A stretch of 64,000 bases of DNA from Saccharopolyspora gregorii (GTDB taxonomy: Bacteria; Actinomycetota; Actinomycetes; Mycobacteriales; Pseudonocardiaceae). The position numbers and the translations under genes are program-made. The DNA is taken from positions 4,030,001 through 4,094,000 of the forward strand of contig NZ_CP059556.1 in the NCBI RefSeq assembly GCF_024734405.1, given 5' to 3'. The number at the start of each line of letters is the position of its first letter. The stretch's first letter is position 1. Below the pieces are notes generated by a model. That model made no database searches. It was given only the letters and a program-made list of their open reading frames with translations, and had not been told where the DNA came from. Shown in pieces: positions 31,858-41,686 of the stretch.

Positions 31858-33294
31858 TCAGGCCGATTCCTCGGCCCGGTTCGTGTCCCAGCGGGTGTGG
31901 AACGAGCCCTCCACGTCGGTGCGCCGGTAGGTGTGCGCGCCGAAGTAGTCCCGCTGCGCCTGCGTCACCGCGGCAGGCAGCCGCTCCGCCCGCAGCGCGT
32001 CGTAGTACGACAGCGCCGCCGAGAAGCCCGGCGTCGGGATGCCCAGCTCGGCGGCCGTGACCACCACGCGGCGCCACGCGTCCTGCGCGGCGGCGAGCTC
32101 CCGGGAGAACTCGGCGTCGGCCAGCAGCGTCGGCAGCGCCGGGTCCGCCGCGTAGGCGTTGCGGATCCGGTCCAGGAACGCGGCGCGGATGATGCAGCCA
32201 CCGCGCCAGATCGTCGCCATCGCGCCCAGGTCGACGTCCCAGCCGTACTCACGGCTGCCCACCGAGATCATGTTCCAGCCCTGCGCGTAGGACACGAACT
32301 TCGACGCGTACAGCGCCTGCTCCACGTCCTCGGCGAGCCGCTTCGCGTCCTCGCCGGACAGCGCGGCGGGCTGCGGGCCGGCCAGGCCGCGGGCGGCTTC
32401 GCGCAGGTCGCCGTGCCCGGACAGGCTGCGGGCGAACACCGCTTCGGCGATGCCGGAGACGGGGACGCCCAGTTCGAGCGCGGTCTGCACCGTCCAGCGG
32501 CCGGTGCCCTTCTGCTCCGCCTGGTCCTGGATGATGTCCACGAACGCGGAGCCGGTGCGGGCGTCGGTGTGGGTGAGCACCTCGGCGGTGATCTCCACCA
32601 GGTACGAGGCGAGCCTGCCCTCGTTCCAGCCGCGGAACACGTCGGCGATGGCGGCCGGTTCCAGCCCGCCCGCGTGTCGCAGCAGGTCGTAGGACTCGGC
32701 GATGAGCTGCATGTCGGCGTACTCGATGCCGTTGTGAACCATCTTCACGAAGTGCCCGGCGCCGCCGGGGCCGACGTGCGTGCAGCACGGAGTGCCGTCC
32801 ACGTGGGCGCTGATCTTCTCCAGCATCGGCCCGAGCGACTCGTAGGCCTCCGCGGAACCGCCCGGCATGATCGACGGGCCGTTCAGCGCGCCCTCCTCAC
32901 CACCGGAGATGCCGGTGCCGACGAAGTGCAGGCCGCGGGCGCGCAACGCCTCGTCGCGGCGGCGGGTGTCCTCGAAGTGCGCGTTGCCGCCGTCGATGAT
33001 CACGTCGCCCTCGTCGAGCAGCGGGGCCAGCTCGTCGATCACCGCGTCGGTGGGGCCGCCCGCCTTGACCATGATGACGACCCGGCGGGGGCGCTCCAGC
33101 GAGGCCACCAGGTCGGCCGCGGACTCGGCGGCGACGAACTCGCCTTCCTCGGCGAAGCGCTCCATGAACTCGTGGGTGCGTCCGACGGAGCGGTTGTGCA
33201 CGGCCACGGTGTAGCCGTTGCGCGCGAAGTTGCGGGCCAGATTGCGCCCCATGACCGCGAGACCGGTGACGCCTACCTGCGCCAGCTTCGACAT
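31858..33294 (-). CDS. gnd: 6-phosphogluconate dehydrogenase, decarboxylating (NADP)
   Basis: The product is 478 aa, the length of the classical homodimeric enzyme. It has the NADP fold (GLAVMGRNLARNFARNG, with NRS after beta2), GTGISGGEEGALNGPSIMPGG, VKMVHNGIEYADMQLIAE, and the C-terminal AQRDYFGAHTYRR. It oxidises 6-phosphogluconate to ribulose 5-phosphate in the pentose phosphate pathway. The 254-base gap before the excalibur gene holds nothing recognisable. Confidence 0.95.
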   Translation of the reverse strand: MSKLAQVGVTGLAVMGRNLARNFARNGYTVAVHNRSVGRTHEFMERFAEEGEFVAAESAADLVASLERPRRVVIMVKAGGPTDAVIDELAPLLDEGDVIIDGGNAHFEDTRRRDEALRARGLHFVGTGISGGEEGALNGPSIMPGGSAEAYESLGPMLEKISAHVDGTPCCTHVGPGGAGHFVKMVHNGIEYADMQLIAESYDLLRHAGGLEPAAIADVFRGWNEGRLASYLVEITAEVLTHTDARTGSAFVDIIQDQAEQKGTGRWTVQTALELGVPVSGIAEAVFARSLSGHGDLREAARGLAGPQPAALSGEDAKRLAEDVEQALYASKFVSYAQGWNMISVGSREYGWDVDLGAMATIWRGGCIIRAAFLDRIRNAYAADPALPTLLADAEFSRELAAAQDAWRRVVVTAAELGIPTPGFSAALSYYDALRAERLPAAVTQAQRDYFGAHTYRRTDVEGSFHTRWDTNRAEESA

Positions 33295-33323
33295 GAATAC
33301 CTCTTTCGCTCCGGATGACTCGT

Positions 33324-33356
33324 GGGAACAACTCCGCCGCCGCGGCGGGTGTTCCC
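33324..33356. terminator. hairpin between the dipeptidase end and gnd
   Basis: GGGAACA pairs with TGTTCCC (33350-33356), and internal CCGCC pairs with GGCGG. It lies between the dipeptidase stop (33431) and the gnd start (33294), and likely ends dipeptidase transcription. Confidence 0.6.
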
Positions 33357-33430
33357 GGTACGGCGAACATCACCTCGGTGGGTGGTGCCCGCATGGTGCA
33401 TGCTCCCCCGATTCGGGCGGGGCGGCGGGG

Positions 33431-34627
33431 TCAGCCGTCCAGGTCCTCGATGGTGGCGACCGACGGGCGCTCGGTGGCGCGCAGCCGGTCCGCGACCCGT
33501 TCGGCGTCACCGAGCACGCGGATCGCGTTGCGGTGGGCTAGTTTCGCGAGGTCCTCTTCGGACCAGCCGCGATCGATCAGTTCGGCGAACAGGTTCGGGT
33601 ACCCCGCCACGTCGGTGAGGTCCTCGGGGGTGCTGACGACGCCGTCGAAGTCGCCGCCGATCCCCAGGTGGTCGATGCCCGCCAGCTCGCGCATGTGGTC
33701 GAGGTGGTCGGCGACGGTGGCCGCGGTGGCGCGCGGGCACGGGTGCTCGGCCTCGTGTTCGGCGCGGAACGCGCGCACCCGCTCGCCGTCGTCCGCGTCG
33801 ATCCCCGCGGCGCCCAGCGCGGCTTCGTAGTCGCGCAGCCAGTCCCGGGTCTCCTGCCGCACGAACGTGGGCACGAACGTCGCCATCGCGACGCCGCCGT
33901 TGGCGGGCAGCGCGGCGAGCACGTCGTCGGGGATGTTGCGCGGGTGGTCGCACAGCGCGCGCGACGACGAGTGCGAGAAGATCACCGGGGCGCGGGAGAC
34001 GCGCATCGCGTGCCGCATCGTGTCGGCGGAGACGTGCGAGAGGTCCACCAGCATCCCGATCCGGTTCATCTCCCGCACCACCTCCTCGCCGAAACGGGTG
34101 AGGCCGTGCGCGGCGGGTTCGTCGGTCGCCGAGTCGGCCCACGGCACGTTGTCGTTGTGCGTGAGCGTCAGGTACCGCACGCCGCGCGCGTGGAAGGCGC
34201 GCAGCGTGGCCAGCGAGCAGGCGATGCTGTGCCCGCCCTCGGCGCCCATCAGCGAGGCGATGTGACCGTCGGCCATCGCGGCCCGCACCTCCGCTGCGGT
34301 GCCCGCCAGGCGCAGCCGGTCGGGGTGCCGCTCGACCAGCCGCAGCACGCAGTCGATCTGCTCCAGGGTGGCGGCGACCGCGCGGTCGCCCTGCAGCTCG
34401 GCTTCCACGTAGACCGACCAGAACTGACCGCCGACCCCGCCCGCGCGCAGCCGCGCCAGGTCGGTGTGCAGCGACGCGGACTGGTCCTGGGCGATGTCCA
34501 GCCGCTCCAGGTCGTAGGCGCGGTGCTTGCGCAGCGCCCACGGCAGGTCGTTGTGCCCGTCCAGGACCGGGTGCCGCGCCAGCAGGGCCCGCGCTCGTTC
34601 CACCGAGGTCGGTTCCGCGTCGCTCAT
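33431..34627 (-). CDS. membrane dipeptidase family metallopeptidase (M19)
   Basis: The product is 398 aa. Zinc ligands are visible in [12 protein letters not shown], in MGAEGGHSI, and in [10 protein letters not shown], followed by [16 protein letters not shown] and [10 protein letters not shown]19 enzymes cleave dipeptides, including mixed L,D forms, and some act on D-amino acid derivatives. No signal peptide is present, so it is cytoplasmic as in many bacterial members. It is a single-gene unit. Confidence 0.92.
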   Translation of the reverse strand: MSDAEPTSVERARALLARHPVLDGHNDLPWALRKHRAYDLERLDIAQDQSASLHTDLARLRAGGVGGQFWSVYVEAELQGDRAVAATLEQIDCVLRLVERHPDRLRLAGTAAEVRAAMADGHIASLMGAEGGHSIACSLATLRAFHARGVRYLTLTHNDNVPWADSATDEPAAHGLTRFGEEVVREMNRIGMLVDLSHVSADTMRHAMRVSRAPVIFSHSSSRALCDHPRNIPDDVLAALPANGGVAMATFVPTFVRQETRDWLRDYEAALGAAGIDADDGERVRAFRAEHEAEHPCPRATAATVADHLDHMRELAGIDHLGIGGDFDGVVSTPEDLTDVAGYPNLFAELIDRGWSEEDLAKLAHRNAIRVLGDAERVADRLRATERPSVATIEDLDG

Positions 34628-34874
34628 GGCACCTCACGTTCGGTCGCGCGCCCGGTGGGCGCGGGGGACTCGTTCCTCCGAGGTGTCTACCCGCACGGCC
34701 ACCGTGCTTCAAGGCGATCGCGGGGACTGTTCGGTCACGCGTTTTTCGTCCACTGTGGACTCGACGTGTCGCGGAACCGGACGGATCGGACTCGGCGTCG
34801 GGTGCCCGCGCCGGTGCCTGCCCGTACCGTGGGGCCCGGAGCATCCGAACCACCGGGAAGGGACGCTGAGCGAC

Positions 34875-35381
34875 ATGACCAGCGCAGACGTGCTCGTCGA
34901 CGGATACGACCGGATCCAGGGGGCGGTGCACGAGGCGGTCCGCGGACTCGAACCGGAGCAGCTGGAGTTCCGCCTCGACCCGCAGGCCAACACCATCGCC
35001 TGGCTCGCCTGGCACCTCACGCGGGTGCAGGACGACCACCTGGCGGGCGCCGCCGGGACCGAGCAGGCGTGGCTGGCCGAGGGCTGGCGGGACCGGTTCG
35101 ACCTGCCCTTCGACGCGGCGGACATCGGCTACGGGCACAGCTCCGGCCAGGTCGCGCAGGTGCAGGCCTCCGCCGAGCTCCTGCTCGGCTACCAGGACGC
35201 GGTGCACGAGCGAACCGTCAGCTACGTCCGCGCGCTCACCGACGCGGACCTGGACGAGGTGATCGACGCGGACTGGAGCCCGCCGGTCACCCGCGGAGTG
35301 CGCCTGGTGAGCGTGCTCGCGGACGGGTTGCAGCACGCCGGACAAGCAGCCTTCATCCGCGGCGTACTTGAACGGCGGTGA
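34875..35381 (+). CDS. DinB/DUF664-family protein, possible thiol-dependent transferase
   Basis: The product is 168 aa, a four-helix bundle with three conserved His: NTIAWLAWHLTRVQDDH, and QHAGQAAFIRG near the C-terminus. Actinobacterial members include mycothiol-dependent detoxification enzymes. ATG 34875 follows a GAAGGGACG site. The 247-base upstream gap has the palindrome GTCCACTGTGGAC at 34748-34760. Confidence 0.8.
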   Translation: MTSADVLVDGYDRIQGAVHEAVRGLEPEQLEFRLDPQANTIAWLAWHLTRVQDDHLAGAAGTEQAWLAEGWRDRFDLPFDAADIGYGHSSGQVAQVQASAELLLGYQDAVHERTVSYVRALTDADLDEVIDADWSPPVTRGVRLVSVLADGLQHAGQAAFIRGVLERR

Positions 35382-35407
35382 AGTGGTTCTCCTGTTGCGG
35401 AGGGGGC

Positions 35408-35446
35408 GGGTGGCGGAACCTCAGCGGCTTCGCCGCTGACAGGAAG
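35408..35446. repeat. palindromic repeat, related to the copy at 39399-39500
   Basis: GGTGGCGGAACCTCAGCGGC is followed by a short hairpin (TCAGCGGC-ttc-GCCGCTGA) and GACAGGAA. The inverse of the first 20 bases occurs at 39479-39499 and the inverse of CGCCGCTGACAGGAA near 39334-39349. The two sites flank the sugar-acid operon in opposite orientation. Confidence 0.6.
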
Positions 35447-35483
35447 GACGACGGGGGCTGCTGCTGGGAGGTTCGGCGATAGG

Positions 35484-36596
35484 TCAGTAGGTGGTCTGGA
35501 GGAGGTCGTGTAGTTGGGCTTCCGTTGTGTTCGCCGGGTTGTTGCGGGTGACCGGATCTGCGGTCGCCGCTGCGGCGATCGAGGGCAGCATGTCCCGGTG
35601 CACGCCCAGGTCCCGCAGCGGGGCGCGGATCTCCAGCCCGTCGGCGAGGTCGCGAGCGCACCGGATCGCCGCGGCCGCGTCACCGCCGGCCCCCATGGCG
35701 CGGGCCGCGTCGGCGTAGGCCTCCCCCGCGGTGTCGGCGTTGAACTCCATGACGGTCTCCAGCACCGCGGCCAGCGCCACGCCGTGCGGCGTCCCGGCAT
35801 GACCGGTGATCGCGTGCCCGAGGCCGTGCACCAGCCCCAGCCCGGACAGGGTGAGCGCCTGCCCCGCCAGGTGCGCGCCCAGCATCACCCGGGAACGCGC
35901 CTCCAGGTCGGTGCCGTCCCGGTGCGCGACGGGCAGCCAGCGGGCGACGAGCGCGACGGCCTGCGCCGCGTAGGCCGCGGAGATCGGGTTCGCGCCACGG
36001 GACGACAGCGATTCGATGCCGTGCACCAGCGCGTCCAGCCCGGTGGCGGCGGTGATGCGCGCGGGCAGCCCGGTGGTGAGCTCCGGGTCGAGCACGGCGA
36101 CGGCGGGCCGCACCGAGGCGTGTCCCAGGTAGACCTTGCGGCGGGTGGCCGGGTCCTCGATGACGCCGAACCCGTTGGTCTCGGCACCGGTCCCGGCGGT
36201 GGTGGGGATCGCCAGCAGCGGCAGCCCCGGAAGCCGCGGCTGGGCCCGCAGCGCGATGGCCTTCGCCGCGTCCAGCGGTGATCCGCCGCCGAGCGCGACC
36301 ACGGCGGCCGAGCCGAACCGCTCCAGCCCCGCCGCACCGGATTCCACAGTGGACAACGTCGGGTTCGCGGCCACGTCGTCGAAGACGGCGTGCTCCAGCC
36401 CGGCCTCGGCCAGCACCGCCAGCACCCGGTCCAGGACTCCCGCGGCGCGCACGCCCCGGTCGGTGATCAGGTAGGCCCGGTGGTGGCCGAGCTCGTCGAT
36501 CAGCCGGGGCAGCGCGGCGATGCGCCCCGGGCCGAACTCGATGCGGCAGGTCGGTTCGATGCTGAGCCCGTCGGCGGGCAGCTCCTGGTCGCGCAT
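35484..36596 (-). CDS. iron-containing alcohol dehydrogenase
   Basis: The product is 370 aa, type III dehydrogenase. The nucleotide-binding GGGSPLDAAKAIAL, PTTAGTGAETNGFGV, and metal ligands in GLDALVHGIES, GLVHGLGHAITG and GTPHGVA are present. ATG 36596 has GGAGGTG 7 bases upstream. It lies 14 bases downstream of the aldehyde dehydrogenase gene in the second sugar-acid operon and probably acts on an aldehyde or hydroxyacid intermediate. Confidence 0.9.
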   Translation of the reverse strand: MRDQELPADGLSIEPTCRIEFGPGRIAALPRLIDELGHHRAYLITDRGVRAAGVLDRVLAVLAEAGLEHAVFDDVAANPTLSTVESGAAGLERFGSAAVVALGGGSPLDAAKAIALRAQPRLPGLPLLAIPTTAGTGAETNGFGVIEDPATRRKVYLGHASVRPAVAVLDPELTTGLPARITAATGLDALVHGIESLSSRGANPISAAYAAQAVALVARWLPVAHRDGTDLEARSRVMLGAHLAGQALTLSGLGLVHGLGHAITGHAGTPHGVALAAVLETVMEFNADTAGEAYADAARAMGAGGDAAAAIRCARDLADGLEIRAPLRDLGVHRDMLPSIAAAATADPVTRNNPANTTEAQLHDLLQTTY

Positions 36597-36610
36597 GCGG
36601 ACACCTCCGG

Positions 36611-38086
36611 TCAGGACAGGTCGATCCAGGTGGTCTTGAGCGCGGTGCACCCGGCCAGCGCGTGCAGGGACTTGTCCCGCCCGGCACCGCTGGCGCCGAA
36701 CCCGCCGAACGGGGTGATCACGTCGCTCGCGTCGAAGGTGTTGACCCACACGGTGCCCGCGCGCAGCCGCCGCGCCGCCCGGTGCGCGGTCGTCACGTCC
36801 CGGGTCCACACCGAGGCGACCAGCCCGTACTCGGTGTCGTTGGCGAGCCGGACGCCCTCGTCCGCGTCGCCGTCGTAGCCGAGCACGGTCAGGACCGGCC
36901 CGAAGATCTCCTCCCGCGCCGCGGGCGATTCCGGCGGCACGCCGGCCAGGATCGTCGGCGGGAAGAAGGTGCCGTGCAGCGCTTCGCCGCCGAGCACCGC
37001 GGTGGCGCCGTCGGCGAGGCCGCGCGCCACGTACCCGGACACCCGCCGCAGCTGCGCCTCGTCGACCAGCGGGCCGACGACGGTGGCCGGGTCGAGCGGG
37101 TCGCCGACGCGGAACGTCTCCCTGGTCAGCCGCACCACCTCGGCCAGCAGCCGGTCCTCGACGTCGCGGTGCACGACCAGCCGCGACCCGGCGTTGCAGG
37201 TCTGCCCCGCGTTGTAGAAGATCCCCCACGCGATCGCCGAGGCGGCCGCGGTGAGGTCGGCGTCCGGCAGCACCAGCTGCGGCGACTTGCCGCCCGCCTC
37301 GACGGCGACCTGCTTGCCGTTGGACTCGCCCGCGTACACCTGGAAGCGACGGCCGATCTCGGCGGAGCCGGTGAACGCGATCTTGTCCACGTCCGGGTGC
37401 CTGCCCAGCGCCTGCCCGGCCTGCTCGCCGCGGCCCGGGACCACGTTGAACACCCCGTCCGGCAGGCCCGCCTCGGCACCGAGGCGGGCGAGCAGCAGCG
37501 CGGCCAGCGAGGTCTGCTCGGCCGGTTTCAGCACCACCGAGTTGCCGGTGGCCAGCGCGGGCGCGATCTTCCACGAGGTGATCAGCAGCGCGTAGTTCCA
37601 CGGCACCACCGCGCCGATCACGCCGAGCGGTTCCCGGGTGACCAGCGCCAGCGCGTCCTGCGGGGCGGGCGCGACCTCGCCGGAGGTCTTGTCGACGGCC
37701 TCCGCGTACCAGGTGAGGGTGTGCGCGGCGCCGGCCACGTCGACGCGGCGGGCTTCGGCGAGCGGTTTGCCCATCTCCAGGCTGTCCAGCAGCGCCAGCT
37801 CGTCGGCGTGCGCGCGGATCAGCTCGGCCCAGCGCAGCAGGACCTCCTTGCGCCGCCCCGGATCCAGCCCTCGCCAGCGGCCGTCGTCGAACGCGGTGCG
37901 GGCGGCGCGCACCGCGCGGTCCACCTCGGTGGCGGTGCAGGCCGCGACCCTGGCGAGCTCGGTGCCGTCGCGGGGGCTGGTGCTGGGGAAGGTCTCGCCG
38001 GTGGCGACGAACTCGCCGTCGATGAACGGCCGCGTCTCCGGCGTGCCGATCAGCGCTGAGCTCGGCGCGTCCAGGGCGGGGGTCAC
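36611..38086 (-). CDS. NAD(P)-dependent aldehyde dehydrogenase
   Basis: The product is 491 aa. It has the PWNYALLITSWKIAPALATGN cofactor region, VEAGGKSPQLV with the catalytic-base Glu, the nucleophile Cys in FYNAGQTCNAGSR, and EEIFGPVLTVL. GTG 38086 overlaps the upstream stop by 4 bases and has GGAGGAA before it. It probably oxidises the semialdehyde produced after acid-sugar dehydration (for example to an alpha-keto dicarboxylate). Confidence 0.93.
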   Translation of the reverse strand: MTPALDAPSSALIGTPETRPFIDGEFVATGETFPSTSPRDGTELARVAACTATEVDRAVRAARTAFDDGRWRGLDPGRRKEVLLRWAELIRAHADELALLDSLEMGKPLAEARRVDVAGAAHTLTWYAEAVDKTSGEVAPAPQDALALVTREPLGVIGAVVPWNYALLITSWKIAPALATGNSVVLKPAEQTSLAALLLARLGAEAGLPDGVFNVVPGRGEQAGQALGRHPDVDKIAFTGSAEIGRRFQVYAGESNGKQVAVEAGGKSPQLVLPDADLTAAASAIAWGIFYNAGQTCNAGSRLVVHRDVEDRLLAEVVRLTRETFRVGDPLDPATVVGPLVDEAQLRRVSGYVARGLADGATAVLGGEALHGTFFPPTILAGVPPESPAAREEIFGPVLTVLGYDGDADEGVRLANDTEYGLVASVWTRDVTTAHRAARRLRAGTVWVNTFDASDVITPFGGFGASGAGRDKSLHALAGCTALKTTWIDLS

Positions 38087-39204
38087 GGGATTCCTCCGAT
38101 CTTGGTGTCGGCGATGACGTCCTCGTCGAGCTCCGCGCCGAGCCCGGGGACCTGCGGCACGGCGACCGCGCCGTCCGCTCGGACCTCGACGGGCCGGGCC
38201 AGCGGGAAGTCCCGGCGCTGCGGCGTCCAGCCGGGCGGGTCGTAGGGGAACTCGAAGTGCGGCCCGCCGCCGACCCCCGCGGCCACGTGCAGGTTCGCCA
38301 GCAGCCCGATGCCGTTGGTCCAGCTGTGCGGGGTGAAGTGGCGGTGCTTGAGCCGGGCCAGTTCGGCGATGGTGCGGGCCCGGTGCATGCCGACGGCCAG
38401 CACCACGTCCATCTGGTAGACGTCGAGGACGTCCTGCTCCAGGTAGCGCAGCAGGTCGGGCACCGAGTGCTGCATCTCCCCCGCCGCGATGCGCACCTCC
38501 GGGTACCGGGCGCGCAGGGCGCGGAACCCGGCGATGTCGTGGTACGGCAGCGGTTCCTCGACCCAGCTCACGCCGATCTCGGCGAGCCGCCGGACGGTCC
38601 GGGAGGTCGTGGCGAAGTCCACCGCGTCGGCGGTGTCGCCGGCCATCCGCCAGGACTGGTTGAGGTCCACCATGATGTCGAAGTCCGGGCCGAGGGCGTC
38701 GCGGACGGCGGCGACGGTCGCGATGCCCTCCTCGACGCCGTCCGGGGCGATGCGGATCTTCATGGCGCGGAACCCGGCCTGCCGCGCGGCCAGCGCCGAC
38801 TCGACGCGCTCGGCGGGCGGCTTCAGCTCGGCGGTGGAGGCGTAGGCGGGCAGCGCGTCGGCGGCACCGCCGAACAGCACCGACACCGGCACCCCGGTGG
38901 CCTTGCCGATGACGTCCCACAGCGCGGCCTCCAGCGGCCAGAACGCACCGCCGTGGAAGTTGGCCGTCTCGATGGCCTTGACGTGCCGGTCGATCCGCAG
39001 CGGATCGGTGCCGACGAACAGGTGCCGCACCGCGTCGAACCCGGTCATGGTGTCACCGGAGCCGATGCCGGTGATGCCCTCGTCGGTGCGCACCCGCACC
39101 ACGGTGGCGTCGAAGTGCTCCCGCGGGCGCGGGTCCCAGGCGGCGTGCAGCGGCGGGTCCAGCGGCAGCCGCAGCCGGTCCACGGAGATGTCGGTGATCT
39201 TCAT
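38083..39204 (-). CDS. mandelate racemase/muconate lactonizing family enzyme, acid-sugar dehydratase type
   Basis: The product is 373 aa. It carries the KxK motif in AMKIRIAPDG, metal ligands in IMVDLNQSW, WVEEPLPYHD and AAGEMQHS, and a C-terminal HFTPHSWTNG catalytic-base region. The KxK pair separates it from the KxD-type enzyme at 307-1464. It is the first gene of the operon and is transcribed away from the IclR regulator. Confidence 0.9.
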   Translation of the reverse strand: MKITDISVDRLRLPLDPPLHAAWDPRPREHFDATVVRVRTDEGITGIGSGDTMTGFDAVRHLFVGTDPLRIDRHVKAIETANFHGGAFWPLEAALWDVIGKATGVPVSVLFGGAADALPAYASTAELKPPAERVESALAARQAGFRAMKIRIAPDGVEEGIATVAAVRDALGPDFDIMVDLNQSWRMAGDTADAVDFATTSRTVRRLAEIGVSWVEEPLPYHDIAGFRALRARYPEVRIAAGEMQHSVPDLLRYLEQDVLDVYQMDVVLAVGMHRARTIAELARLKHRHFTPHSWTNGIGLLANLHVAAGVGGGPHFEFPYDPPGWTPQRRDFPLARPVEVRADGAVAVPQVPGLGAELDEDVIADTKIGGIP

Positions 39205-39398
39205 CTGACCTCCCGGAACCGAAGCTAGGAACCCGCCGGCCCGCAGGACAACCCACCGCGCCCGATCGAAACCCGAGTTGCACTGGCGACAACCGAACGA
39301 CCCCGCCCCGAACCGCGCCCGCTGGTTTCGTCCTGTTTCCTGTCAGCGGCGAAGCCGATGAGCAGCGACCACGCACGCAACCGGACCACCCGCGGGTT

Positions 39399-39500
39399 CT
39401 CAGCGGGTTCCTCGCGAGGACAGCGTTTTCTCATGTGGCGGAGCCACCTGTGAAAACGATCCCGCAGCGAGGAAGCCGCTGAGGTTCCGCCACCCCAGTG
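39399..39500. repeat. 85-base imperfect palindrome plus repeat arm in the 39205-39539 gap
   Basis: CTCAGCGGgTTCCTCGC (39399-39415) pairs with GCGAGGAAgCCGCTGAG (39467-39483). Inner arms GCGTTTTC and GAAAACG also pair, around a central GTGGC-gga-GCCAC hairpin. The right end continues into GGTTCCGCCACC, the inverse of the repeat at 35408. The rest of the 335-base divergent gap carries the promoters for the enolase operon and the IclR gene. Confidence 0.7.
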
Positions 39501-39539
39501 CCCTGCAAAAAGAGCCGACGAGGAGGCATCGTTGAAGAC

Positions 39540-40289
39540 ATGACAGCTCTGCGGCGTGATTTGGAGTTGCTGGAGGCGCTGGGTTCGGCGGAGGCGCAGC
39601 GCGCGGGCGGGCTCGGGGTGTCGCGGCTGGCGGTGCTGACCGGGCGGGACAAGAGCCAGGTGTCGCGGGCGCTCAAGGCGCTCGCCGAGGCCGGGGTGGT
39701 GGAGCGGCAACCGGACACCTTGGCCTACCGGCTGGGCTGGCGGTTGTTCTCGCTGGTCGCCCGCACCACCGGGGACCGGCTGGTGCGCGCGGCGGAGCCG
39801 GTGATGCGCGCCCTGTCGGCGGAGGTCGAGGAGACCAGCCACCTGTGCGTGCTGCGGGAGCGGGAGGTGCTGACGCTGCTGTCGGTGTCCGGGCACTCGT
39901 TCCGCGTGCACGACTGGGAGGGCCGCGGGGTGCCCGCTCCGTGCACCTCGGCGGGCCGGGTGCTGCTGCAGGACGTGACGCCGGACGAGCTGTACGTGCG
40001 CTTCGGCACCGAGCTCGGCGCGACGCCGCCCGGGTCGACGGTGCGCACCCTGCCGGAGCTGTGGTCGCGGATCAGGGAGGCGGCGCGGACCGGCTACGCG
40101 CAGGTCCGCGAGGAGTTCGAGACCGGCCTGGTGGGCGTGTCCGCGCCGGTCCGGGACTTCCGCGGCCGGGTGGTGGCGGCGCTGAACCTGTCCGCCCCGG
40201 CGCAGCGCCTCGCCGACCACCTCGACGCGGCGGGCCGGGCCACCGCCAGGGCGGCCACCCGCATCTCCCACGAGCTGGGCGCCGCCTGA
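39540..40289 (+). CDS. IclR-family transcriptional regulator
   Basis: The product is 249 aa. The winged helix (LGVSRLAVLTGRDKSQVSRALKALAEAGVV, in two parts) precedes an IclR effector domain (HLCVLREREVLTLLSV, APCTSAGRVLLQDV, ETGLVGVSAPVRDFRGRVV). It lies divergent from the sugar-acid operon and very probably controls it. ATG 39540; AGGAGG lies 13 bases upstream, slightly far. Confidence 0.9.
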   Translation: MTALRRDLELLEALGSAEAQRAGGLGVSRLAVLTGRDKSQVSRALKALAEAGVVERQPDTLAYRLGWRLFSLVARTTGDRLVRAAEPVMRALSAEVEETSHLCVLREREVLTLLSVSGHSFRVHDWEGRGVPAPCTSAGRVLLQDVTPDELYVRFGTELGATPPGSTVRTLPELWSRIREAARTGYAQVREEFETGLVGVSAPVRDFRGRVVAALNLSAPAQRLADHLDAAGRATARAATRISHELGAA

Positions 40290-40338
40290 GTCCGCCCCGC
40301 CATGCCGATCTCCCGAGTGCTCCGCCACCCGCCACGGA

Positions 40339-41592
40339 TCAGGCGACCGGCTCCGGTTCAGGGTCAGCAGCGGCGCGGCGTTCGCGGCGGTCGATGAGGG
40401 TGAGCAGCGGGGTCGCCATGATCGTGGTGACCAGGGCGACGAGCACCAGGACGCTGAACAGCTGCGGCGTGACGATCCCCGCCGCCAGTCCCACGTTGAT
40501 CGCGATGAGCTGCATCAGCCCGCGCGCGTTCATCAGCGCCCCGACGCGGGTGGCCACCGAGTTCGACTCCCCCGCCAGCCGCGCCGCGGCCCAGCAGGCA
40601 CCGAGCTTGCCCGCGACCGCGACCAGCACCGCGCCCACCGCGAACAGCAGCACCCCGGAGTCGACCAGCAGCGCCAGGTCGGTGTTCAGCCCGGAGTAGG
40701 TGAAGAACAGCGGCAGGAACAGCACGGCGACCGGCTTCATCGTCCGCACCGCCCCGTCCATCGCCGCCGACCGCGGCAGCGCGACGCCGAGGCTGAACGC
40801 GCCGAACACGGCGTACAACCCGATCTGGTCGGTGTACCAGGCGGCGAGGAACACGGCGACGACCACCACCATCAGCACCTGCTCGGGGGCGAGCCGCCGC
40901 AGCGCGGCGTCGATGCGGCCCCCGGAGCGCACGATCGCGACCAGCGCGAGGACGAACAGCACGCTGCCGCCGGCGGCGACGGCGAACGGCCCGATGCTGG
41001 CGGCGGAGATGCTGAGCACCCCGGCGAGCAGGACCCACGCCACCGCGTCGTCGAGCGCCCCGGCGGCCAGCGAGAGCGAACCGAACCGGGTGCCGGACAG
41101 GCCGCACTCGGTGATGATCCGCGCCATCATCGGGAACGCGGTGATCGACAGCGCCACGGCCACGAACAGCACCGACACCAGCAGCGGGACGCCCGGCGGG
41201 TACATGTCGACGTGCCCGGCGGCCAGCCAGGCCAGCGCGACGCCGAGCAGCATCGGCACGACCACCCCGGCCGCCGAGATCAACGCCGCCGAACCGGCGA
41301 CCTGCCGGATCTTGTCCACCCGGAACTCGTACCCGGCCTGGAACATGAACACGACGAGCCCGATCTGGCCGACCACGTACAGCACGGGCCGCAGCTCGTC
41401 GGGGAAGATCGCCTGCTCCACGCCGGGCGCGAGCAGTCCGAGCACCGAGGGGCCGAGCACGACGCCGGTGACCATCTCGCCGACCACGGGCGGCTGGCCG
41501 AAGGCGCGCAGCACCCGCCCGACGAGGCGGCAGGCGAGCAGGATGACGATGGCGGCGAGGAAGAACGCGGGGGCGAGCTCCGTCGGGGTCAT
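40339..41592 (-). CDS. cation:proton antiporter (CPA2 family)
   Basis: The product is 417 aa with 12-13 hydrophobic helices. GQPPVVGEMVTGVVLGPSVLG near the N-terminus, QAGYEF, and the ALDDAVAWVLLAG segment with adjacent Asp residues identify the CPA2 exchanger domain. No RCK domain follows. It lies 94 bases downstream of the P450 gene on the same strand, so it may either belong to that cluster or be independent. Confidence 0.9.
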   Translation of the reverse strand: MTPTELAPAFFLAAIVILLACRLVGRVLRAFGQPPVVGEMVTGVVLGPSVLGLLAPGVEQAIFPDELRPVLYVVGQIGLVVFMFQAGYEFRVDKIRQVAGSAALISAAGVVVPMLLGVALAWLAAGHVDMYPPGVPLLVSVLFVAVALSITAFPMMARIITECGLSGTRFGSLSLAAGALDDAVAWVLLAGVLSISAASIGPFAVAAGGSVLFVLALVAIVRSGGRIDAALRRLAPEQVLMVVVVAVFLAAWYTDQIGLYAVFGAFSLGVALPRSAAMDGAVRTMKPVAVLFLPLFFTYSGLNTDLALLVDSGVLLFAVGAVLVAVAGKLGACWAAARLAGESNSVATRVGALMNARGLMQLIAINVGLAAGIVTPQLFSVLVLVALVTTIMATPLLTLIDRRERRAAADPEPEPVA

Positions 41593-41686
41593 GCGGTTCC
41601 TCCGGTGGCGGTGGATCGGACGTGGATCCGTTGCGGTGCACGGCGCGAGGTGCCGGGGCCTCCCGGTCGCGGAGGCCCCGGCCCGA

